64,000 nt of DNA from contig NZ_CP042997.1 in the NCBI RefSeq assembly GCF_008087625.1, positions 620,001 to 684,000 of the forward strand, given 5' to 3'. The notes beneath the pieces are model-generated. The model did no database searches and was not told the DNA's origin. It saw only the letters and a program-made list of their open reading frames with translations. This DNA is from Aquisphaera giovannonii (GTDB lineage Bacteria; Planctomycetota; Planctomycetia; Isosphaerales; Isosphaeraceae). Made by a program: the position numbers and the translations under genes. Of the stretch, positions 45,401 to 55,064 are shown one piece after another. Numbering within the stretch: the stretch's first letter is position 1; each line of letters begins with the position of its first letter.

Positions 45401-48400
45401 GTGACCTACACGATCGCCGCGCCGGCGGCGACGTGGTCGGCCAGCCCGCAGGGGGCCTACGCCGTCACCCTGGTCGCGGGGACCGTGAAGGACGGCGCCG
45501 GCAACCCGATCGACGGGCCGCTGGACCTCGGCTCGTTCCAGGTCTCCGCCGCGACGGTCCAGGCGCGGATCGTCGCCGCGCCGACGGTCGCCGCGGCGTC
45601 GGCCGGCTCGGGCACGACCACGGTGACGATCGCCTACGACGGCGGGGCGTCGGGCATCGACCCGGCCAGCCTGGGCGTGGGGAACATCGCCGTCGATCGC
45701 GGCGCGACGGTCGCCGCCTGCAGCGCCTCGGGCGGCCTGGTCACCTACACGATCGCGGCGCCGGCCGACTCGTGGGGCGTCTCCCCGCAGGGGGCCTACT
45801 CGATCTCGATCGTCGCCGGGTCGGTGAAGGCCAACGACGGCACCGCGATCGCCGGGGCCGCGGGCCTGGGCTCGTTCCTGGTGGACACCGCCCCGCCCTC
45901 CGCCGTCCTGGCACAGGCCCCGACCGTGGACGCCGCCGGGGCCGCCGGCACCGTCTCCGTGGTCGTCGCCTACTCCGACGGCACGTCCGGCCTCGACCCG
46001 TCCACCTTCGGCGCCGGCAACATCGCGGTCGGCAACGGGGCGAAGGTCGCCGGCTATTCGGCCGCGGGCAACGTCGTCACGTACACGATCAGCGCGCCGG
46101 GGGCCACCTGGGCCGCCAGCCCGCAGGGGGCCTACGCCGTCTCGCTCGTCGCCGGCTCGGTGAAGGACCTGGCCGGCAATGCCGTCGCGGGCGCGAGCCT
46201 CGGCTCCTTCCTCGTGGACACGGCCCCGCCGTCAGCCTCGCTGGCCTCCGCGCCGACGATCAACGTCGCCGGCGGGGCGGTGGGCGCCGCGACGGTGACC
46301 ATCACCTACACCGACGGCACCTCGGGCGTCGACCCGTCCAGCTTCGGCGCGGGCAACATCGCCGTCGGCAACGGCGCGACCGTCGCGGGCTATTCGGCCG
46401 TCGGCAACGTGGTGACTTACTCGATCACCGCCCCGGCGGCCTCGTGGGCCGCCAGCCCGCAAGGAACCTATGCCGTCGCCGTCGTCGCCGGCTCGGTGAA
46501 GGACCTGGCCGGGAATCCGATCGCCGGCGCGGGCCTCGGTTCCTTCCTGGTGGACACGGCCCGGCCCACCGCGTCGCTCCCGTCGGCGCCGACGATCAAC
46601 GCCGCGGCGGCCGGCGGCGCGACGACGGCCGTCGTCGTCACCTACTCGGATGCCACGTCGGGCCTCGACGCCTCCACGTTCGGCCCGGGCAATCTGTCCG
46701 TCGGCAACGGCGCGACGGTCACCGGCTGCAGCGTCTCGGGGAACGTCGCGACCTATACCGTCGCGGCGCCGGCGGCCAGCTGGGCGGCCAGCCCGCAGGG
46801 GGTGTATTCGATCTCCCTGGCCGGGACGGTGAGGGACTTGGCCGGCAACGCGGTCGCGGCCGCCCCGGGCTTCGGGTCGTTCCTGGTGGACACGGCCGCG
46901 CCCGCGGCCTCGCTCAGCTCCGCTCCGACCGTCGCCGCCGCGGCGTCGGCGACGAGCACGACGACCGTGTCCGTCGCGTATGCCGACGGCGCCTCGGGCC
47001 TCGACGCCTCCACGTTCGGCCCGGGCAACGTCGCCGTGGGCCGGGGCGCGACCGTCGTCGGCTACAGCGTCAGCGGCAACGTCGTGACCTACAACATCGT
47101 CGCGCCGGCCGCCTCGTGGGCCGCCAGCCCGCAGGGGGCCTACGCCGTCTCGCTCGTCGCCGGGTCGGTTAGGGACCTGGCCGGCAATGCCGTCGCGGCC
47201 GCGAGCCTGGGCTCGTTCCTGGTGGACACCGCGCCGCCCACGGCCTCGCTCGCGTCCGCGGCGGCGGTGGTTGCGTCGGGGGCGGCCGGCGCGACGACGA
47301 CGGTATCCGTCACCTACGGCGACGCCGCCTCGGGCGTCGACCCCTCGACGTTCGGCGTGGGCAACATCGCCGTCGGCAACGGCGCGACGGTGGCGAGCTA
47401 CTCGGTCGCCGGCGGCACGGTGAGCTACACCATCCGGGCCCCGGCCGCCACCTGGGCCGCCAGCCCTCAGGGCTCCTACGCGATCTCGGTGGTGGCCGGG
47501 TCGGTGAAAGACCTGGCCGGGAACCCGATCGCCGGCATCCCCGCGCTCGGCTCGTTCCTGGTGGACACCGACCCGCCCGTCGCCTCGCTGGCGACGACGG
47601 CCGCGATCAACGCGACGTCGGCCGGGCTCGCCACCGCGACGCTGACCGTCTCGTATTCCGACGCCGCCTCAGGTCTCGACGCCTCCACCCTGGGCACCGG
47701 CAACGTCGCCGTCGGCAACGGTGTGAAGGTCACGGGCTTCGTCGTCTCGGGCAATTCCGTCACGTACACGATCGCCGCGCCGGCCTCCTCGTGGGCCGTG
47801 AGCCCGCAGGGCACCTATCCCGTGTCGGTCGTCGCGGGGGCCGTGAAGGACCTGGCCGGGAACGCGGTCCCGGGCGCGAGCCTCGGCTCCTTCCTGGTCG
47901 ACACCGCGCCGCCGACGGCGACGGTCGCGTCCTCGCCGACCGTCAACGCCTCGGGGGGCGCCTCCGCCACCACGACCGTGGCCGTCACCTACTCCGACGC
48001 CACCTCGGGCATCGACCCGGCGACGCTCGGCGTCGGCAACATCGCGATCGGCAACGGCGCCGCCGTGACGGGCTACGCCGTCGCGGGCAACGTGGTGACC
48101 TACACCATCGCCGCGCCGGCGGCCTCCTGGCGCCAGGCCGCCCAGGGGACCTATACCGTCTCCCTGGTCGCCGGCTCGGTGAGGGACCTGGCCGGGAACC
48201 CGATCGCCGCGGTGCCGGGCCTCGGGTCCTTCCTGGTGGACACGGCCCCGCCGACGGCCTCGCTCGCGTCCGCGCCGGGGATCGGGATCGCGGCCGCGGG
48301 CGGGAGCACGACGACGGTGTCCGTCGCCTACGGGGATGCCACCTCGGGGCTCGACGCCTCCACGTTCGGCGCGGGGAACATCCGCGTCGGCAACGGCGCC

Positions 48401-49789
48401 ACGGTGGCCGGCTATTCCGCCTCGGGCAACGTCGTCACGTACACGATCCGGGCGCCGGGGGCCTCGTGGTCGGCCGGCCCGTCGGGCTCGTATGCGATCT
48501 CGATCGTCGCCGGGAGCGTGAAGGACCTTGCCGGGAACGCGGCCCCGGCGGCGAGCCTGGGCGCGTTCGTGGTGGACCTGTCGCGGCTGCCGGCGGCGGC
48601 GACGCTGGCCGGCGCGCCGGGCGCCGCGTCCTTCGGCCAGGCGATCCGCCTCACCGCGACGGTGTCCGCCGCCTCGGGCTCGCCGCGGCCCGGCGGAACG
48701 GTGACCTTCCGCGAGGGGGGGACGACCCTGGCGCAGGCGGCGGTCGGGGCGGATGGCACGGCGACGGCGACGCTCGCCGCGGGGCTGGCGGTCGGCGGCC
48801 ACGCGATCGTGGCGAGCTACGGCGGCGATCCGCTCTTCGCCCCGGTCGAATCGGCCTCGATCACGCTCGACGTGGGCAAGTCGGCGGCGACCTCGACCGC
48901 CCTGGCCCCGTCCTCGACGGGCGTCTATCAGGGCCAGGGCGTGACGCTCTCCGCGACGTTCCAGGCCGCGTCGGACGGGGCCACGCCGATGACCGGCTCG
49001 GTCGCCTTCTACGACGGCCCGACGTACCTCGGCGCCGCGGCGATCACCTCGACGATCTCCGGGGCCGTCGCGACGGGCCGGGCGAGCTTCGCGACCCCCG
49101 GCCTGGCGGCCGGCTCGCACGCCTTTCGGGCCGTCTACTCGGGTGACGCGAGCTACGCCGGGGCCTCGGCCGACGCGGCGGCCGTGACGGCGGCCCCGGC
49201 GACGACGGCCGTCACCCTGACGGCCTCGACCTCGGCGCAGTCGGCCATCCTGACCGCTTCGGTGTCCGTCAACTCCCCCGGGCAGGCCACGCTCGCGGGG
49301 GTCGTGAACTTCTACGACAACGGTGCCCTGGTTGGCTCCGCCCCGTTGTCCGGCGGGTCGGCGTCGCTGGCCCTGGGCAACCTGCCCGCCGGGACGCACC
49401 GCTTCGCCGCCTCCTACGCGGGGGCCCAGGGCGTCTCGGCCTCCACCTCGGCGGACGTCGGCGCCGCGATCGCCGCCGTGCCGCCGAATGTCGTCGCCGT
49501 CGCGATCCGGCCCGTCAAGCGCAAGCCGCCCGTCGTGGTGGTCACCTTCGACAAGGCCGTGGACCCGGCCGCCGCGGCGATCGCCGCCCGCTACGCCGTG
49601 GTCGGCCCGATCGTCGGCAAGAAGCCGGGCAAGCCGATCCGCGTGATCTCCGCGGCCTACGACGCGGCCTCGCACGCGGTGACCCTGACCTTCAAGGCCA
49701 AGCTGACGGCCTCGAAGTCCTACCGGCTGACGATCGCCGACCTCGGCTTCACCGCCGTCTTCAGGGGCAGCGGGATAGTGGGCAAGTGA
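42416..49789 (+). CDS. Giant surface protein with fourteen repeats, paralogue of 7655-14524
   Basis: A 2457-residue protein. I start at the ATG at 42416, with GGAGGA nine bases upstream; the longer frame is a chance extension. The N-terminus is Arg-rich with FCLEVLEDRTAPAVFDV, almost the same export-type motif as the giant protein at 7655. Residues to about 470 form the beta-helix/choice-of-anchor-Q region with Gly-rich inserts. Fourteen repeats of about 113 residues follow (FGVGNIAVGNGATV, VVTYTIAAP, WAASPQGAY, GSVKDLAGN, LGSFLVDTAPP). Three Ig-like Big3_5 domains and a C-terminal domain ending VTLTFKAKLTASKSYRLTIADLGF complete it. Likely exported and surface-associated. Confidence 0.9.
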   Translation: MAGGTRPRDGGTPRRERRGRARRFCLEVLEDRTAPAVFDVASGVASDLIAAIDAANANGDDGNTINLAGTYTLSAADNDWFGPTGLPVITSRLTIVGSKAAPAAIVRDAAAGTPDFRLFDVGGGQLGEAYGTLTLRNLTLANGVARGGSSGTGGGGLGAGGAIFNMGSVTLDGVTVAGSRAIGGDAGAAADGTGGGIGSVGGDAIGDFGVGGNAGDPDGEAGGFGAGGGGGVSGIGGPGGWGAGDGGSGGGGGAGMGGAVFNFAGGLTVLNSTIAGNQALGGAAGAGGSAGGGYGGGLFNLNGSVILVNATLAENDADTDGLDVSSLAFGREWRSGGGFTPGGPVAAGVAMANGLLASSATGKSALASQADGSAASTGPGGDDSATVDAAMIDASSPSNAVRGVSGTLASGMVETAAIPALDPSGLANHGGPTPTIALVGSGLLGLSPGTVFHGITVPAADQRGATRPVGGGDLGAFQVTSTPTATLTSAPPANAAVSTATTTTVSVTYADHSGLGLDPSSFGTGNIAVGNGATVASYSVAGDTVTYTIAAPTANGVTWGDAPQGAYGVTVVAGAVRDLAGGAIAATDLGSFMVDVVPPTATLNSAPTVPGSSGGQDAETLMVIYTDRGAGLDPSSFGVGNLSVGNGATVAGYLVDGNVVYYTVKAPAANWADSPQGLYRVSLVAGSVKDLAGNPIAGVAAFGAFRVDTVPPSAALTAAPAVNAATPTRTTTVAVTYADANSLVSPLTFSKTNITVSNGASVTGFTYSGNVVTYTITAPAATWSASPQGAYTISLATTVKDFAGNAIAAVPSLGSFLVDTVAPAATLASAPTVNAATAGNTTAVAVAYDGGVSGLGAGSLGVGNIAVSNGARVTGYVVSGNVVTYTIAAPGASWAASPQGGYTIAVVAGGVKDGAGNPIAAVASLGSFLVDTAPPTAALTSAPTVGAAAAGLSTTTVSVTYDGGVSGLDASSLGVGNILVGNGASVTGYAASGNVVTYTIAAPAATWSASPQGAYAVTLVAGTVKDGAGNPIDGPLDLGSFQVSAATVQARIVAAPTVAAASAGSGTTTVTIAYDGGASGIDPASLGVGNIAVDRGATVAACSASGGLVTYTIAAPADSWGVSPQGAYSISIVAGSVKANDGTAIAGAAGLGSFLVDTAPPSAVLAQAPTVDAAGAAGTVSVVVAYSDGTSGLDPSTFGAGNIAVGNGAKVAGYSAAGNVVTYTISAPGATWAASPQGAYAVSLVAGSVKDLAGNAVAGASLGSFLVDTAPPSASLASAPTINVAGGAVGAATVTITYTDGTSGVDPSSFGAGNIAVGNGATVAGYSAVGNVVTYSITAPAASWAASPQGTYAVAVVAGSVKDLAGNPIAGAGLGSFLVDTARPTASLPSAPTINAAAAGGATTAVVVTYSDATSGLDASTFGPGNLSVGNGATVTGCSVSGNVATYTVAAPAASWAASPQGVYSISLAGTVRDLAGNAVAAAPGFGSFLVDTAAPAASLSSAPTVAAAASATSTTTVSVAYADGASGLDASTFGPGNVAVGRGATVVGYSVSGNVVTYNIVAPAASWAASPQGAYAVSLVAGSVRDLAGNAVAAASLGSFLVDTAPPTASLASAAAVVASGAAGATTTVSVTYGDAASGVDPSTFGVGNIAVGNGATVASYSVAGGTVSYTIRAPAATWAASPQGSYAISVVAGSVKDLAGNPIAGIPALGSFLVDTDPPVASLATTAAINATSAGLATATLTVSYSDAASGLDASTLGTGNVAVGNGVKVTGFVVSGNSVTYTIAAPASSWAVSPQGTYPVSVVAGAVKDLAGNAVPGASLGSFLVDTAPPTATVASSPTVNASGGASATTTVAVTYSDATSGIDPATLGVGNIAIGNGAAVTGYAVAGNVVTYTIAAPAASWRQAAQGTYTVSLVAGSVRDLAGNPIAAVPGLGSFLVDTAPPTASLASAPGIGIAAAGGSTTTVSVAYGDATSGLDASTFGAGNIRVGNGATVAGYSASGNVVTYTIRAPGASWSAGPSGSYAISIVAGSVKDLAGNAAPAASLGAFVVDLSRLPAAATLAGAPGAASFGQAIRLTATVSAASGSPRPGGTVTFREGGTTLAQAAVGADGTATATLAAGLAVGGHAIVASYGGDPLFAPVESASITLDVGKSAATSTALAPSSTGVYQGQGVTLSATFQAASDGATPMTGSVAFYDGPTYLGAAAITSTISGAVATGRASFATPGLAAGSHAFRAVYSGDASYAGASADAAAVTAAPATTAVTLTASTSAQSAILTASVSVNSPGQATLAGVVNFYDNGALVGSAPLSGGSASLALGNLPAGTHRFAASYAGAQGVSASTSADVGAAIAAVPPNVVAVAIRPVKRKPPVVVVTFDKAVDPAAAAIAARYAVVGPIVGKKPGKPIRVISAAYDAASHAVTLTFKAKLTASKSYRLTIADLGFTAVFRGSGIVGK
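43858..48585 (+). repeat. Fourteen tandem ~339-bp repeats
   Basis: Each unit encodes one module of about 113 residues with a conserved core and a variable start. The average period is about 338 bases. Units are more divergent from each other than those of the paralogue at 8915-12640, which suggests an older or less homogenised array. Confidence 0.8.
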
Positions 49790-49945
49790 TGAAATGATCG
49801 AATATAAATATAGTTTTTCTTAAAAGGCTACGCTTGTGTGGTTTGTGGGTGCGCTTGAACGGACGGCATCGTGAACGGGACGCGCGGCATGCCCGAGTCT
49901 CCGCGACGCGCCCGGTGCGCCCCGAGGAGGAGCCGGCGGCCGTGA

Positions 49946-51235
49946 TCAGGGCCCGGCTCGCCGGTACACGTCGAGGATCGAGGGGCCCGAGGCCGGTGCG
50001 AAGCCGCCCGGCCGCTCGCCCGGCGTGGGGCGGAAGCAGACGGTCAGGGTGTCGCCGTCCAGCTTGTAGATCCCGGGCATCAGCGTCGCCCCCTCGCCCT
50101 CGGGTAGGAAGTCGATCTTCCCTGGGGCCGCGGTCGGATCCAGGAGGACGCGGTTGCGTCTCGCGGCCGCTTCGGCGGGATCTCCCTCGCCCCTCCACTC
50201 GAAGTCGAGCCAGCCGGCGCCCGCGGGGATCTCGCCCTCCGGGGGCTTCGTGGCCTTCCTGACCACCAGCCTCCGGACGACGTTCTTGCCGACGCTCGTT
50301 GAGACGCGGACCCAGGTGCCCCGGATCCTGTCCAGGTCGCCCCGCGGGTCCTCGGCTCCGGGCTCGTCCCGGGCCGCGGGGGCGACCGCCCCCATGCGGC
50401 CGCCCATCGAGCCGGCGACGCCGCCGATCAGGGCCGCCCCCAGGGCGATGCCAACGAATGCGGACGGATGGAGCCTCGCCATGGCCATGGTCCTCGATGC
50501 CTCCTTCACGATTTGGGCGACCGTCGCCGAGGCCGGTGCGCCCGCCAGTCTGCCCGTCACGCACCACAACGCGGCCCGGGTCGTCCGGTCCGCGAGCGAG
50601 GCCGCCACCTGCGCCTCGGGGAGGTGGAACGCCGTCGCCACGGCCGAAGGGGCCAGGCCGCGGCGGGTGAGCCGGTCGCGCAGCCGCTCTCGCCCCCGCG
50701 CCAGGCGGCTCTTGATCGTGCCGATGGGGCAGCCCATGTGCCGCGCCGCGTCCTCGTAGGACCGCTCCTCCACGTCGCAGAGGACGATCGGCATGCGATA
50801 CCGGGCCGGCAGCCGGTCGATCTCCTCGTGGATGGCCCGCCCCCGATCGTCCGGCATGTGACCCCTGGCGCAATCCCTCGCGCATTCGGCCGCCCTCCGC
50901 TGGGCCGCCCTGCGCCGCCCCGTCGCGTGCAGCGCGGCGATCGCCACGCGGCAGGCGACCCGGTGCAGCCAGGGGCCCAGGGAGTCCTCGACCCAGAGCG
51001 ACCTGCCCTTGCGCGCGAGCATCAGGAAGGTCGCCTGGAACGCGTCCTCGGCCTCGTGATCGTCCCGGACGATCCCGCGGCAGACGCGCAGGACCATCGG
51101 GCCGTGGCGCTCGACCAGCGTCGCGAAGGCCAGCTCCGCCGCCTCGCCGCGCGACTCGGCGAATCGCTCCAGGAGCTGCCCGTCGGACAGCCCGGCGGCC
51201 GTCCCGGCGTGGAACAAGCTGCGAATGTGCTTCAT
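49946..51235 (-). CDS. Sigma-70-family factor fused to a TIGR03067 domain
   Basis: A 429-residue protein starting MKHIRSLFHAGTAAGLSDGQLLERF; the upstream extension is rejected. Sigma region 2: FATLVERHGPMVLRVCRGIVRDDHEAEDAFQATFLMLARKG and WLHRVACRVAI. Region 4: IDRLPARYRMPIVLCDVEERSYEDAARHMGCPIGTIKSRLARGRERLR. A helical linker and one hydrophobic segment follow (about residues 252-272, PSAFVGIALGAALIGGVAGS). The C-terminal domain (about 300-429) matches the planctomycete TIGR03067 pattern: DRIRGTWVRVS, IDFLPEGEG, MPGIYKLDGDTLTVCFRP and ERPGGFAPASG. Sigma and sensor-like domain in one chain, with a membrane segment, implies built-in regulation. No separate anti-sigma is adjacent. Confidence 0.85.
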   Translation of the reverse strand: MKHIRSLFHAGTAAGLSDGQLLERFAESRGEAAELAFATLVERHGPMVLRVCRGIVRDDHEAEDAFQATFLMLARKGRSLWVEDSLGPWLHRVACRVAIAALHATGRRRAAQRRAAECARDCARGHMPDDRGRAIHEEIDRLPARYRMPIVLCDVEERSYEDAARHMGCPIGTIKSRLARGRERLRDRLTRRGLAPSAVATAFHLPEAQVAASLADRTTRAALWCVTGRLAGAPASATVAQIVKEASRTMAMARLHPSAFVGIALGAALIGGVAGSMGGRMGAVAPAARDEPGAEDPRGDLDRIRGTWVRVSTSVGKNVVRRLVVRKATKPPEGEIPAGAGWLDFEWRGEGDPAEAAARRNRVLLDPTAAPGKIDFLPEGEGATLMPGIYKLDGDTLTVCFRPTPGERPGGFAPASGPSILDVYRRAGP

Positions 51236-51778
51236 CCCGATCCCATCTCGCCCTCGGGCCGGCGGCCCGGGTTCCCATGTCGGCTTCGCCGCGCCGCCCC
51301 CGGAGATCCCGGGGCGAATCCCGGGGCGGCGGCGGAGGACGCGCATTCCACTCACAATAAAGCCGCCGCGACCGCCGAATGTTCCCGCTTTCCCGGGGAT
51401 TTCCGGCCCGGTCGCCGCGCGGCGGGGGCCCGCCCGGTGCCCTGCCCGCGAGGCGACCCCGCCGCCCGCGTCTCCTCAATCGCCGCGGAGCATTGCTAAC
51501 GGCCCTGCCGGGGCTTATGATGGGTGGAGATCCGAGAGTCACCGAGTGGGCGAGGCATGTGCTCACCGGGTCGGATCGGGATGCCCCGGCTCCACGAGCG
51601 GGCATCTCCCGCAACGGTCCGGGGGCCGATCGCCCAGGATGGGCAGGAATCCCGGCCGTATAAAGCCAGGCCATCGTGGGCGATCGCACGCACCCCGTAT
51701 GCGGGCCGATCGATGGCATCCGCCCCCTACGGGCGAGACGCTCGGCACCCCAATATCATCCCAAAAGAGAGCCTCATC

Positions 51779-52846
<1,068 letters not shown>

Positions 52847-53184
52847 GCCGGCATCTCCCCACGCCGGCCTCGTCGATGCGATGCGACGACCGCGCCCCGC
52901 CCGGCGGCCCCGACGAGGGCCGCACCGGCGCGGGCCCGGCATCGTCCTGCTTCCTCCGGCGCCGCCCCTCCCGCTTTTCTTGCAGCGCGGAGGCCCGGGC
53001 GGCCGATAGTACTGTTGTCGGTCGGAGAACCGAACCGGTCACGGATGACCGCGACTCCGGGCCCCGCAATCGTCGCGTCCAGGGACGGACTTGCGGCGAG
53101 TGGTCCACGGGCCAAGGATGGCCCTTTCTCTCCCCTCCTCCGCCCTCCCCGCGGGATCCGATTGCGGGCGATGCGGCCCTCACC
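52847..53184. other. Convergent spacer, no feature supported
   Basis: This spacer separates the aldolase gene from the convergent secreted-protein gene. No long hairpin with a T run and no credible gene were seen. Confidence 0.4.
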
Positions 53185-53685
53185 TCAATCCAGAGGGGCC
53201 CGTGCCCCGATCCCGATCAGCACGCGCGACCCGTCCTTGAGCGTGCGCTCGTAGAAGAAGAGCTGATTCTCCGGCGAGCGGACCTCCTTCGAGAATTCGA
53301 CCTCCTTGCCGTTCGTGAACTCGCAGCGGAAGAGGATCTTCCCGGCGTCGTCCGACGAGTCCTCCAGGACCGTCCGCGCCCTGTAGCCGTGCCCCAGGTC
53401 GCAGGAGATCGATTGCCCGCCCGCGAGCTGCTTGCTCTTCACGTCGAGCAGGCGGAAGCCGTGGTCCGGGAGGATCTTGCGGAGTTGCGTGGAGACGACC
53501 CGCAGCCGCGTGTCCATCTCCCTGGACCCCGGCGTGGCGAGGATCGCCATCATCGTCATCTGCCGGGTCCCGTCGTCGGGAGCCTGCGACGCGGCCCGGC
53601 GGGGGGCCGGCCCCGCGACGGCGGCCAGGCCCAGGAGCAGGCCGAGGGCCAGCCTCGATCGATGTGTGCCGCGGGCGGCGATCAC
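53185..53685 (-). CDS. Secreted protein of unknown function
   Basis: A 166-residue protein with a signal peptide (RLALGLLLGLAAVAGPAPRRAASQA). The mature part has two blocks: MTMMAILATPGSREMDTRLRVVSTQLRKILPDHGFRLLDVKSKQ and a beta-rich region (CDLGHGYRARTVLED; ILFRCEFTNGKEVEFSKEV; NQLFFYERTLKDGSRVLIGIGAR). No family was recognised. The gene starts four bases after the anti-sigma stop, so it is the third gene of the sigma operon and may be its output or sensor partner. Confidence 0.75.
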   Translation of the reverse strand: MIAARGTHRSRLALGLLLGLAAVAGPAPRRAASQAPDDGTRQMTMMAILATPGSREMDTRLRVVSTQLRKILPDHGFRLLDVKSKQLAGGQSISCDLGHGYRARTVLEDSSDDAGKILFRCEFTNGKEVEFSKEVRSPENQLFFYERTLKDGSRVLIGIGARAPLD

Positions 53686-53689
53686 GGGC

Positions 53690-54346
53690 TCACTCCGACA
53701 TGGCGACCACGTGGTCGCCGGATTCCAGCCGGTTGAAGAAGACGAACCACGGATCCTCGCCGTTGGCCGGCTCCAGCGACGTCACGTCGATGATCTTCGA
53801 TACGCCGCCGTCGTCGCGGATCAGCACGACCTGACCCTCCTGGATCTCGAGCGGCGGCTCGGCGAGGGGCTGGGGCTGGGGCGACCGCGACTCGGCCGAG
53901 TGTTCCGACGCGGCGACCGCGGGCGAAGGTGCGCCTTCCGGCCGCGGCCGCGGGGCCCACCAGGCCGGCGCGATCGCCACCAGGAGCGCCGCGGCGGCCG
54001 CCGAAGCGACGATCGCCGGGGCGGCCCAGGCCCGCCGGGGCCTGCTCACCGCCTCTCCGGTCGGCGCCGCGGCCACGCCGAAGACCCTCAGGTGGGGCCG
54101 GCGGGCCGGCCCCGGCATCGCCGGCCGGGCGGCGTCGAGCTGCGCGTCGATGGCGGACCAGACGAGGTCCCAGGCATCCGGGCCGGGCGTCGCGGGGGCG
54201 GTGGCGTCCCAGAGCCGCTCCAGCCTCGCCGCCTCGTCCGCCCGTCGGGCGCAGTCCGGGCAGGAGGCCAGGTGCCGCGCCACGGCCGGCTCGTCGGCCC
54301 CCGTGCCGGGGCTGCTCAGGGCATGGATCACGTCATCGCATCGCAT
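53690..54346 (-). CDS. Zinc-finger anti-sigma factor
   Basis: A 218-residue membrane protein, the probable anti-sigma factor for the sigma gene directly upstream. The ATG at 54346 opens MRCDDVIHALSSPGTG. The ZAS zinc domain is complete: Cys3, His25, Cys29 and Cys32 (ARHLASCPDCARR). One transmembrane helix (about residues 105-127, APAIVASAAAAALLVAIAPAWW) separates it from a periplasmic Pro-rich linker. A short C-terminal beta domain follows (IQEGQVVLIRDDGGVSKIIDVTSLEP). It should hold the sigma factor at the membrane until released. The gap to the sigma stop is 73 bases, and the next gene follows after four bases. Confidence 0.85.
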   Translation of the reverse strand: MRCDDVIHALSSPGTGADEPAVARHLASCPDCARRADEAARLERLWDATAPATPGPDAWDLVWSAIDAQLDAARPAMPGPARRPHLRVFGVAAAPTGEAVSRPRRAWAAPAIVASAAAAALLVAIAPAWWAPRPRPEGAPSPAVAASEHSAESRSPQPQPLAEPPLEIQEGQVVLIRDDGGVSKIIDVTSLEPANGEDPWFVFFNRLESGDHVVAMSE

Positions 54347-54419
54347 CGTTCGCTCATCCTCTCCCGACCGCCCGGCAACCCGGGCCCGGCCGGCTTCCTC
54401 ATCGTCCGATATCCGAGGG

Positions 54420-55064
54420 CTACTCCGGCTCATGACTCGACCGCGGGTCGTGCGGGCGTGATTCGCGGCGGCTCGGCTCGTCCATCCCCTTCAGGGCGTC
54501 CCAGTCGAGGGCCTGCTGGAGCTTGGTCCGGGCGGCGTTGATCCGGCTCATGACCGTACCGATCGCGATCCCCTGGGCCTCGGCGATGTCCTTGTAACTC
54601 ATCCCCAGCTCGGCGAACAGGACGAAGGTCGTGCGGATCTTGACGCTCAGCCCGCCCAGGGCCGCGTCGAGGGCCCTGCGGAGGTCCTGCCGGTGCAGGC
54701 CGCGGGCGGGATCCTCGTAGCCGGCCGGCTCCGGCAGCCCCGTCGTCCCGTCGCCGATCGACAGGCGGGGCCGCCGCTTCCGCTTCCGGCCCGCGTCCAG
54801 GGCCGCGTTCGCCACGATCCTCAGCAGCCAGTATCGGAACCCGCTCCGGCCGTCGAAGTCCTGGATCGCCAGGAACGCCTTGATGAACGCATCCTGCACC
54901 GCGTCGAGCGCGTCCTGCTCGTTCCCCAGCAGCCGGTAGGCCGCCCGATACGCATCCGTCCGATGCCGCAGGAAGAGCTCCTCGCAGGCCGAGCGGTCCC
55001 GGCCCCGCGCACGCTCGACCAGGATCTCATCGGCCGTCTGCACGCTCGGAGGGGCCTCAGTCAT
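54420..55064 (-). CDS. ECF-type RNA polymerase sigma factor
   Basis: A 214-residue SigE/RpoE-like sigma factor. The ATG at 55064 (MTEAPPSVQTADEILVERA) has AGGTG five bases upstream; the longer frame is rejected. Region 2: CEELFLRHRTDAYRAAYRLLGNEQDALDAVQDAFIKAFLAIQDFDGRSGFRYWLLRIVANAALDAGRKRKRR. Region 4: ALGGLSVKIRTTFVLFAELGMSYKDIAEAQGIAIGTVMSRINAARTKLQQAL. The downstream gene is a zinc anti-sigma, then a secreted protein, so this is a classic three-gene ECF operon. Autoregulation is likely but no promoter is proven. Confidence 0.92.
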   Translation of the reverse strand: MTEAPPSVQTADEILVERARGRDRSACEELFLRHRTDAYRAAYRLLGNEQDALDAVQDAFIKAFLAIQDFDGRSGFRYWLLRIVANAALDAGRKRKRRPRLSIGDGTTGLPEPAGYEDPARGLHRQDLRRALDAALGGLSVKIRTTFVLFAELGMSYKDIAEAQGIAIGTVMSRINAARTKLQQALDWDALKGMDEPSRRESRPHDPRSSHEPE

